DNA of 5,478 bases from SZUA-448 sp964602475 (GTDB lineage Bacteria; Bacillota; Clostridia; Lachnospirales; Lachnospiraceae). The DNA is taken from assembly GCA_964602475.1 (NCBI GenBank), contig CAZRRN010000093.1, positions 1 to 5,478 of the forward strand, given 5' to 3'. The translations under genes and the position numbers were made by a program. Under the pieces are notes generated by a model, which was not told where the DNA came from, did no database searches, and saw only the letters and a program-made list of their open reading frames with translations. Below, one piece after another: positions 1 through 4,883 of the stretch. The first letter of the stretch is position 1. Each line of letters starts with the position of its first letter.

Positions 1-146
1 GATTTCCCCGAACCAGACGGGCCGGAGAACGAAATCCACTCCCCATGTTTTACAGTAAGGTCTATTTCTCTTAAAGCATGTATTCTCGCATTCTTCTTGG
101 GTAGGAAAGATTTCGAAACTTTCTCCAAGCAAATAACTGACTCCAT
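1..146 (-). CDS. ABC transporter ATP-binding protein, N-terminal part (runs off the left edge)
   Basis: Reading the minus strand from the ATG at 146-144 gives 48 complete codons that begin MESVICLEKVSKSF, continue through HALREIDLTVKHGEW and end at GPSGSGK, the Walker A (P-loop) motif, exactly at the window edge. This is the layout of LolD/MacB-type ATPases, where Walker A lies about 40 residues from the start and the A-loop region precedes it; the aromatic of the short KSF stretch probably stacks on adenine. The protein would bind and hydrolyse ATP on the cytoplasmic face and drive an FtsX/MacB-type permease. The permease 1 stop codon is only 3 nt upstream, and an AAAGGA Shine-Dalgarno lies inside the permease 3' end, so the two genes are almost certainly cotranscribed and translationally coupled. 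Walker B, the ABC signature and the C-terminus lie outside the window. Confidence in the ATPase call is high; the substrate is unknown. Confidence 0.9.
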   Translation of the reverse strand, partial: MESVICLEKVSKSFLPKKNARIHALREIDLTVKHGEWISFSGPSGSGK

Positions 147-149
147 AGA

Positions 150-1424
150 CTATTCCTTTCGCAAATCCGATAAATATGGTCGAGAAGAAGAGATGAGAAA
201 ACTCGGTAACATAAAAAGAGTAGTTGTTAGCAATAAAAATACGAGACACAAAACCATGTCTTGTGGGAAGAAAATAAGTTTTTCCAAGCTGTTCGATACA
301 AAGCTTCCAGATTCTATTGAAATAAGAAAAGTGATTAATCCAATCACCCAAGAGATGAGAATAACCGGGATGAATGTAAGATAGAACAATCCAATAATTC
401 GAGTTGGTGATACCCCACAAATAGCAAGTAAACAAATCTCCTGATTTCGTTTGCGGATGGAAAGATTCACCGTTAACAGAGTCCCGCAAACACATAGTGC
501 AAGGACAAGTATAACATTTCGGAGGGAGGTAGATATCTCCACTTGATGTGTAGCGCGATACTCAGACAGAAGTTCTTTACCAATTATCGTCTTCCCGGGA
601 ATTTTACCTTCAAGCTGAGCAGCAATCTGTTCCGCCTCAGAGGGGTCCTCGAGCCGAAGGATATATTTCGCACCTTCACCACTACTTGTAATACTCTCAC
701 CATCCTTGCTTGTTGGTTGGAAAATAATGCCATCAACACATAATTCATTCTCGTCGGAAAATCCCCCGAACCCAGATTCAAATTGTCCAAGACTTATAAA
801 AAAAGTATCGAGAGTAGGGTTCTCATCTCCGCGACCGTAATATAAGACTTGTGCAGAATCGTCAAGAAATCCCGTAATCTTAAGTTCTACATCCTTCATT
901 ACAAATGCGGGTTCTCGATTATCAACCAACGAGGGATATGTCTCCATTTGCATTTGAATAATCTCACCTATTTGATAATGATTTCTTGCCTTAGATGCTA
1001 ATACCACTTCATTGGGTTCATCCGGCCATGTGCCAGACATTAGTTTATATTTAGCGTTCCCGTGCTTAAGATCCGTCAGAATATCAAGTAAAAGCTGTTT
1101 GCTGTAATCACTAGTAAGCGCGGCATTGTCAAAAGTCTGAGCGCAAGTAAATGATTCGACACCATCTATTTCCGAAATCAAGTCAAAAGCCGCCTGATAC
1201 TCTTTTTCTAGGTTCTCGTTTCTCCCAAATGATCCTAATTTCAACTGTATGAAGATGTCTTGGTCGTACTTCGCTTGCTCAGCGAGCTCGATCTTGTATG
1301 TGTAATTTTTATACTGCGTAACAGAATATAATATGGCATACGTTAACACCACATAGATTATTACAGCAAATACATACAAGGCTTTGTTCCCGTAGAAAAA
1401 TTTTACCAACAAACGGAAGCTCAT
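150..1424 (-). CDS. FtsX/MacB-type ABC transporter permease (permease 1)
   Basis: This 424-residue membrane protein has the MacB/LolC/FtsX layout. One membrane segment lies near the N-terminus (about residues 16-35), followed by an extracytoplasmic domain of roughly 260 residues and three C-terminal membrane segments (about 302-322, 343-370 and 389-412). The loop after the second segment, NQEICLLAICGVSPTRI (about 327-343), matches the FtsX-domain coupling region that contacts the ATPase. In the outer domain, the stretch LMSGTWPDEPNEVVLAS (about 128-144) resembles the MacB periplasmic-core pattern. These transporters do mechanotransmission or extrude lipoproteins, peptides or antibiotics rather than classical import. 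The start ATG at 1424-1422 is preceded by a GGGGA Shine-Dalgarno-like stretch. The gene lies 78 nt downstream of the secreted-protein gene, with a hairpin between them, and abuts the ATPase gene. It is clearly different in sequence from permease 2. The family call is firm; the substrate is inferred only from context. Confidence 0.88.
   Translation of the reverse strand: MSFRLLVKFFYGNKALYVFAVIIYVVLTYAILYSVTQYKNYTYKIELAEQAKYDQDIFIQLKLGSFGRNENLEKEYQAAFDLISEIDGVESFTCAQTFDNAALTSDYSKQLLLDILTDLKHGNAKYKLMSGTWPDEPNEVVLASKARNHYQIGEIIQMQMETYPSLVDNREPAFVMKDVELKITGFLDDSAQVLYYGRGDENPTLDTFFISLGQFESGFGGFSDENELCVDGIIFQPTSKDGESITSSGEGAKYILRLEDPSEAEQIAAQLEGKIPGKTIIGKELLSEYRATHQVEISTSLRNVILVLALCVCGTLLTVNLSIRKRNQEICLLAICGVSPTRIIGLFYLTFIPVILISWVIGLITFLISIESGSFVSNSLEKLIFFPQDMVLCLVFLLLTTTLFMLPSFLISSSRPYLSDLRKE
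154..159 (-). promoter_or_regulatory. Shine-Dalgarno of the ABC ATPase gene, inside the permease 1 reading frame
   Basis: The minus strand reads AAAGGA, then 7 nt, then the ATG at 146-144. The site lies within the last codons of permease 1, which supports coupled translation and fixes the ATPase start. Confidence 0.7.
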
Positions 1425-1453
1425 TAAGATATCCCCAATCTGACTTATTGCTA

Positions 1454-1480
1454 AAATAGGAGCTTATTAAGCTCCTATTT
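1454..1480 (-). terminator. Hairpin between secreted-protein gene and permease 1: intrinsic terminator or attenuator
   Basis: AAATAGGAGCTT (1454-1465) and AAGCTCCTATTT (1469-1480) form a perfect 12-bp stem with a 3-nt loop. It starts 22 nt after the secreted-protein stop and ends 29 nt before the permease start. On the minus strand the stem ends in ...CCTATTTTAG, so the U-tract is short and partly built from the stem base. That suggests partial termination: abundant message for the secreted protein and read-through to the transporter genes. The stem is symmetric and could also stabilise the 3' end of the upstream transcript. Confidence 0.7.
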
Positions 1481-1502
1481 CAGATTTATATAATATCAAG
1501 AA

Positions 1503-1928
1503 CTAATATGCCCAGCCGGAAGCTCCATCGTATGGGTCAGTAACGCTCATTCCTTGAATAATTGGAGAAAAGTGAACTAGCCAAGCTCCATAACCTTTTG
1601 TACAGTTAGGTTCGTTTGAACTTACGCTAAATGATCTGCTTTCTGCTACCCTTGTTCGCAATCCAATCCTTGATACATATCCATCATCATTTACATATCG
1701 ACCTTGGTCATTCCAAATCTCAGAGGCAAGTGTTACATCAAATCCATATGTTTGTGCACATTGTTTTACCGTACATGAAACCACAGTATTGTCATCCAAC
1801 AGTAGAATGTTGTTATAAAATTTGATAGATCCAGAAGAATCAGGTTGTGGTGTTTCAATGGCAGCTAGACTGGAAGTACATAGAACTAGCACAAGCACAG
1901 CAACAATAAACGGCAATATCTTCTTCAT
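1503..1928 (-). CDS. Small Sec-secreted protein of unknown family; promoter and SD displaced by the IS
   Basis: The 141-residue product starts with a classic signal peptide: MKK, a hydrophobic core at about residues 4-17, then SSLAA, with likely cleavage after Ala22 or Ala23. The mature protein is about 118 residues, with cysteines at 52, 57 and 109 and a C-terminus rich in Gly and aromatics that ends in GASGWAY. Cys17 lies inside the hydrophobic core with Leu before it, so there is no lipobox and the protein should be released or cell-wall associated rather than a lipoprotein. C52/C57 could pair, leaving C109 free or able to form a dimer. The family is not recognised. The neighbours (permease 1 and ATPase downstream, permease 2 upstream) suggest the substrate, ligand or partner of an ABC system, for example a bacteriocin-like toxin, but nothing in the sequence proves it. 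The ATG at 1928-1926 directly abuts the IS target duplication, and its native SD is on the far side of the IS. The frame itself is intact. Confidence 0.75.
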   Translation of the reverse strand: MKKILPFIVAVLVLVLCTSSLAAIETPQPDSSGSIKFYNNILLLDDNTVVSCTVKQCAQTYGFDVTLASEIWNDQGRYVNDDGYVSRIGLRTRVAESRSFSVSSNEPNCTKGYGAWLVHFSPIIQGMSVTDPYDGASGWAY

Positions 1929-1932
1929 AATT
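1929..1932. repeat. Target-site duplication AATT, copy 1
   Basis: AATT lies immediately outside the inverted repeat and is repeated at 3503-3506. It is a palindrome, and TAATTA is present at both junctions when the terminal A of the IS is shared, so a duplication of 2 to 6 bp fits. The copy directly abuts the ATG of the secreted-protein gene. Confidence 0.7.
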
Positions 1933-1948
1933 AGGGGCTACTGCGTAA
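1933..1948. repeat. Terminal inverted repeat of the IS, transposase 3' side
   Basis: The sequence AGGGGCTACTGCGTAA is the exact reverse complement of 3487-3502. The transposase TAG stop codon (1938-1940) lies inside this repeat, so the coding frame uses the IS end itself. Matching to the other end breaks down inward of position 1948. Confidence 0.92.
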
Positions 1949-3383
1949 CAGACGATATAGCAGGCCGAGATCTAAATTGACTGAAAAGCAGAGCCTTGAG
2001 CAGTTTGAACAAAAGATCCCTCAGCCTCTTTTTGAGGTTCGTGACCAGGAAAATCAGATGGATTACGGATTCGCTGCTGACGGAAAGACGAGTCATTACC
2101 CGGCCTAGCCCATAGCGCTGCTTGGCTTCACCAAATTTGCCTTCCACAGCATTTCGTTCACCGGCTTCTTGTTTTTCCATCCATTTCTGTTCGTTGTAGA
2201 GTGCCTTGTCTTTGGGAGGTCTTCCGAGCTTGGGCCCATGCAGTTTGATTCCCCGGAGATCGCAATACTGCAGGTTTTCACGGTTGCGATAGATCTTGTC
2301 GGCCAGAATGCGTTCCGGATAGCAGCCATTACGTTCAAAATATCGCTCACAGCTATCAATCAGAGTCTTGGACTCGTTAAACGCCTCCCAGGAAAGGGTC
2401 TCTACCCGGGCGTATCCGTTCTCCAGACTCAAGGCCACCTTGGCACCGAACTCGACTTTGGCGGTCAACTTTCCCCGAACAATCGGCCGGATCCACGGTT
2501 GGTGAACGCTGACAATTCGGTTTTCGACTTTGTGCCGTCTGCCTTCATACATTTCGTTCTGCTGCCGGCAAATCTGCTCGAGGACATTCAACTTCTCGAT
2601 CTGTTTCCTGCTCAGAGGTTGTTGCTTGCTCAGGTGACGAATATGTCCGAGGTTTCGTTTCAGATACTGCAATTGCTGGCGGATTGTCTTTCGGATCAAC
2701 CGGAAGCCCGGTCGCTTGTTGCGGACAAGACGCAGGTAACTTTGACGGGCTTTGCGACGATAGGTGCGGGGTTTCACTTGGCCGGAAACCGGTTGATACA
2801 GCTCGTCTATCAGTTGTTCACTGGCTTCCCGGGCATCGTTTAACAGCCCGGCATCCGTTGGAAAACGAACATTGGCCGGCGCACAGGTGGCATCCAGTAA
2901 CAGCGTGCCTTCGTTGGATTTCTGATCGGGCGAATCCTGTCGATCCGAATCGGTCGGAGCAGACGGAGGAAGGGTTCCTTTCCCAGCCCCGATAATCGCT
3001 TCATTGATTTTCGCCATAGCCGCCGGCGGGAACCGCTGACGGAAAAAGACCATCTTGCTCGAATCAAACGGCGGAATCCAGGTGAACTCACTCAAACCCA
3101 GAAAATATTGGATGTGGGGGTTCTCGCAGATCATCGCCACAGTCTCATCGTCGGAAAGATTAAGTTCCTCTTTGACGATCAGCGCACCAAACGCAATCCG
3201 GCTGTTGACCGAAGGATGCCCCGTGAAGCTGTCGGCAAAGTTCTCTGCATATAGTTCATCCACCATTTCCCAAGGAATGATTTGGGCCATTCTGACCCAC
3301 CGATTGTCCGGATTGATCCTGGCCCCTGAAAATCCGCTTGGCCAGTCATGAAATGCCAATTGATTGCTGCGTCTGCGATTCAT
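1938..3383 (-). CDS. IS5-type DDE transposase
   Basis: From the ATG at 3383-3381 the product is 481 residues. An upstream in-frame TTG at 3401 would add six residues, but the ATG has a GAGG Shine-Dalgarno 6 nt before it and is preferred. The N-terminal third (NSRIAFGALIVKEELNLSDD, and a SEFTWIPPFDSSKMVFFRQR-like stretch) matches the DUF772-type domain of IS5/IS1182-like transposases. The RNase H-like catalytic core follows, with candidate acidic residues in LLLDATCAPANVRFPTD (Asp at about 164), ILADKIYRNRE (Asp at about 362) and NAVEGKFGEAKQRYGL (Glu at about 414). A basic, helical insert separates the first two. The enzyme would cut and rejoin DNA at the terminal repeats. Length is normal and no frameshift is seen, so it looks functional. 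Its stop lies in the IS end, 9 nt before the start of the secreted-protein gene. Assignment to a named IS subgroup needs a database search. Confidence 0.92.
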   Translation of the reverse strand: MNRRRSNQLAFHDWPSGFSGARINPDNRWVRMAQIIPWEMVDELYAENFADSFTGHPSVNSRIAFGALIVKEELNLSDDETVAMICENPHIQYFLGLSEFTWIPPFDSSKMVFFRQRFPPAAMAKINEAIIGAGKGTLPPSAPTDSDRQDSPDQKSNEGTLLLDATCAPANVRFPTDAGLLNDAREASEQLIDELYQPVSGQVKPRTYRRKARQSYLRLVRNKRPGFRLIRKTIRQQLQYLKRNLGHIRHLSKQQPLSRKQIEKLNVLEQICRQQNEMYEGRRHKVENRIVSVHQPWIRPIVRGKLTAKVEFGAKVALSLENGYARVETLSWEAFNESKTLIDSCERYFERNGCYPERILADKIYRNRENLQYCDLRGIKLHGPKLGRPPKDKALYNEQKWMEKQEAGERNAVEGKFGEAKQRYGLGRVMTRLSVSSESVIHLIFLVTNLKKRLRDLLFKLLKALLFSQFRSRPAISSVTQ

Positions 3384-3389
3384 TTTCAA

Positions 3390-3393
3390 CCTC
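3390..3393 (-). promoter_or_regulatory. Shine-Dalgarno choosing the transposase start
   Basis: The minus strand reads GAGG, 6 nt, ATG (3383-3381). This spacing decides for the ATG over the TTG at 3401, which has no purine-rich stretch at the right distance. Confidence 0.6.
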
Positions 3394-3486
3394 GTCTGCA
3401 AGGGTTTTGTGAGATTCTCTGCAGTTCCTACCCACTTATTTTACCATTCTTAGGCTTCAGAATCCCTGTTTTCAATACTTTTCAGA

Positions 3487-3502
3487 TTACGCAGTAGCCC
3501 CT
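3487..3502. repeat. Terminal inverted repeat of the IS, transposase 5' side
   Basis: The sequence TTACGCAGTAGCCCCT pairs perfectly with 1933-1948. It lies about 100 nt upstream of the transposase start, leaving a short leader in which no convincing consensus promoter is visible; a weak TTGAAA-N17-TAAGAA is the best candidate. Confidence 0.92.
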
Positions 3503-3506
3503 AATT
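3503..3506. repeat. Target-site duplication AATT, copy 2
   Basis: This is the second AATT flank of the IS. It joins the displaced leader of the secreted-protein gene (SD at 3510-3515). Collapsing the two copies restores a normal SD-to-ATG spacing, which is independent support for this junction. Confidence 0.7.
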
Positions 3507-3509
3507 ATT

Positions 3510-3515
3510 TCCTTT
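3510..3515 (-). promoter_or_regulatory. Orphaned Shine-Dalgarno of the secreted-protein gene
   Basis: The minus strand reads AAAGGA followed by AATAATT and then the IS. If the IS and one AATT are removed, the next bases are ATGAAGAAG of the secreted-protein gene, giving a 7-nt spacer. No start codon at suitable distance exists here now, so this site is orphaned by the insertion. Confidence 0.75.
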
Positions 3516-3528
3516 CTATTTTTTTTAC

Positions 3529-3558
3529 ATTATATTGCTCATAATTATTTTTTGTCAA
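3529..3558 (-). promoter_or_regulatory. Consensus sigma-70/sigma-A promoter, native promoter of the secreted-protein gene
   Basis: On the minus strand TTGACA (3558-3553) and TATAAT (3534-3529) are both perfect consensus hexamers separated by 18 nt. Transcription should start near 3522. Before the insertion the leader would have been only about 20 nt, ending in AAAGGA-N7-ATG of the secreted-protein gene, which predicts very strong expression. At present the transcript would run into the transposase end of the IS. It is the best promoter in the window. Confidence 0.85.
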
Positions 3559-3593
3559 TACATATTTACTAGCAGAAATTAATTAGGGTCAGA

Positions 3594-3607
3594 AGTAAAC
3601 GTTTACT
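3594..3607. promoter_or_regulatory. 14-bp perfect palindrome, operator-like site upstream of the promoter
   Basis: AGTAAACGTTTACT is a perfect dyad without a loop, so it suits a dimeric DNA-binding protein rather than an RNA hairpin. The central CG with flanking AT (GTAAACGTTTAC) resembles operators of LacI-type regulators. It lies 35 nt upstream of the -35 hexamer and 10 nt after the permease 2 stop. The half-site AGTAAA recurs nearer the promoter (3565-3570, minus strand). No regulator gene is in the window, so the binding protein is unknown. Confidence 0.5.
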
Positions 3608-3617
3608 GGTCTTTTAT

Positions 3618-4730
3618 CTATAGTTTATTGTGCAAGTACATTTTTCTCACATCCGACTGTAGAATTGCCGGGATAAGAATTAGAGTACTCACGGCTGAAG
3701 AGATAAAAAAGACAACGATTATACTGATCCATAAATATGGTGAGGACATGTTCGATTGGATCGGAAATATTGTGGTAGATGAGAAGAACATAACAAATAT
3801 TACTGTCAGTAAAATCGCAAGAGTTGAGAGAATTATATATTCCGAAATGACAGAAACAAGTACATGTCGAAAGTTACCTCCAACAATGCGATATACTGAA
3901 TATTCAAGCATGCGAGAGGTAAATAAATATCGCATAATATTGTATATATACGTTATGCATATAATAGCAAGTAGACTCAGGAATACTAGACGCTGAATTT
4001 CTGCATCGGGAGAAATGGACTCGTCAACTGAAAGCGGCATAATTGATGCTGCAGCAACTTGATAAAGATATTCACTATCTTCCTTATTGAAACCTTCTAA
4101 TGTATATACTTCGATTTTGTTTATATTATTAGTATAATCAAAGAATCCGTCGTAGGAAGTAATAATTGCTATTTCATCAACGTCTAATGAAAAATGACCG
4201 ATACTCCCAAACCCACAAATTGTTGCTTGCTTTTTATTGATGGTTATACTACTATATATAGCTGTATGAATTATTATATTATTATTTTCTCTATTTCGAT
4301 AATTATTTATGATTAATATTTCATTTCTATTTGCATTTTGGGGGACAACACCCTCATAAATCACTACAGGAAATCTCGTGGGCTGGTGAGGGACGTACGT
4401 AATTACCTGACATGCTTCTTGAACTGAAACAGTCTCTGAAGAATTTGAATCGACATCCGAGACCCCCAATATTGCTACCGAATCAATTCGATCATGAATT
4501 TTTGCAAGCCCTTTTATAAAAGATTCAATATGTTCCTTCTCGACATTTTGAGGAATGAGTGTCACTGTCTGAGAAGCTACAGATCTGCTATTTTGCAGTG
4601 AACCAAGAAGATCTGATCCGACATACATCATCGTAAAAAACAAACATGAAAATATAAAAATTAGAATAATCGATATGTTTAATCTTGATATAAGATGTTT
4701 AATTGACAATCGAAAAATGCGAAATAACAT
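3618..4730 (-). CDS. FtsX/MacB-type ABC transporter permease (permease 2)
   Basis: The 370-residue product has one N-terminal membrane segment (about 17-37), an outer domain of about 210 residues, and three C-terminal segments (about 247-267, 293-316 and 333-355). The loop MLEYSVYRIVGGNFRHVL (about 274-291) is the FtsX-domain coupling motif expected to touch the ATPase. The outer domain is shorter than in permease 1 and little similarity is visible outside the membrane core. As only one ATPase start is seen, permeases 1 and 2 may form a LolC/LolE-like heterodimer over a shared ATPase dimer; this is inference. The start is supported by GAGG 7 nt upstream. The gene is strongly AT-rich and uses many ATA, AAT and AAA codons, unlike the epimerase beside it. 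It ends 111 bp before the IS and is followed by the operator-like palindrome and the strong promoter. Confidence 0.85.
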   Translation of the reverse strand: MLFRIFRLSIKHLISRLNISIILIFIFSCLFFTMMYVGSDLLGSLQNSRSVASQTVTLIPQNVEKEHIESFIKGLAKIHDRIDSVAILGVSDVDSNSSETVSVQEACQVITYVPHQPTRFPVVIYEGVVPQNANRNEILIINNYRNRENNNIIIHTAIYSSITINKKQATICGFGSIGHFSLDVDEIAIITSYDGFFDYTNNINKIEVYTLEGFNKEDSEYLYQVAAASIMPLSVDESISPDAEIQRLVFLSLLAIICITYIYNIMRYLFTSRMLEYSVYRIVGGNFRHVLVSVISEYIILSTLAILLTVIFVMFFSSTTIFPIQSNMSSPYLWISIIVVFFISSAVSTLILIPAILQSDVRKMYLHNKL

Positions 4731-4737
4731 TACTAAT

Positions 4738-4741
4738 CCTC
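4738..4741 (-). promoter_or_regulatory. Shine-Dalgarno of permease 2
   Basis: The minus strand reads GAGG, 7 nt (ATTAGTA), ATG at 4730-4728, which supports the chosen start. The rest of 4742-4883 is AT-rich and holds no promoter I would defend. Confidence 0.6.
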
Positions 4742-4883
4742 AATTCTTTTGATGTAAACGGATCCAATTTAAGCGAGAATCTCCAGAATAATTCGGACCA
4801 ATTAAGAATGAGTTCTCTTTGATACTCTTCTCATATTGTTATATTAATATCGAGATGGTTAAAACCAACGTTCTCCCCCCCAC

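Larger units (their letters stand above)
1933..3502 (-). mobile_element. Complete IS5-type insertion sequence, about 1,570 bp
   Basis: The element is bounded by perfect 16-bp terminal inverted repeats, AGGGGCTACTGCGTAA at 1933-1948 and its reverse complement at 3487-3502, and carries one full-length DDE transposase gene on the minus strand. The flanks show AATT at both ends. Because the target is the palindrome TAATTA, the exact ends are ambiguous by a base or two; GGGG...CCCC at 1934-3501 with a longer duplication is equally possible. The intact frame, perfect repeats and still-matching flanks suggest a recent insertion and a possibly active copy. Base composition is intermediate between the AT-rich transporter genes and the GC-rich epimerase. 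The insertion lies between the SD and the start codon of the secreted-protein gene and is oriented in the same direction as that gene. Confidence 0.92.

Noticed and set aside
97..743. Open frames at 97-384 and 543-743 on plus and 584-790 on minus
   Set aside because: They lie in other frames of permease 1 and the ATPase, whose membrane topology and Walker A motif are convincing.
1873..1881. Cys17 of the secreted protein as a lipoprotein acylation site
   Set aside because: It lies in the hydrophobic core and is preceded by Leu, so there is no lipobox; SLAA fits signal peptidase I.
1503..1928. Secreted protein as a lactococcin 972-type bacteriocin
   Set aside because: The gene context is similar, but the C-terminal half lacks the Trp/Tyr/His pattern I would expect for that family.
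2169..2843. 224-aa plus-strand open frame, plus smaller frames at 2684-2995, 3055-3351, 2105-2359 and 2840-3091
   Set aside because: All overlap the transposase gene, which has clear family motifs; these are other-frame shadows without SD or recognisable domains.
3384..3401. TTG at 3401 as transposase start
   Set aside because: It is a rare start without SD at proper spacing; the ATG at 3383 has GAGG 6 nt upstream.
3594..3607. Palindrome as the permease 2 transcription terminator
   Set aside because: The dyad has no loop, is AT-rich and has no following U-tract on the minus strand.
3628..3996. 122-aa plus-strand open frame
   Set aside because: It is antisense to the permease 2 C-terminal membrane region and shows no features of its own.
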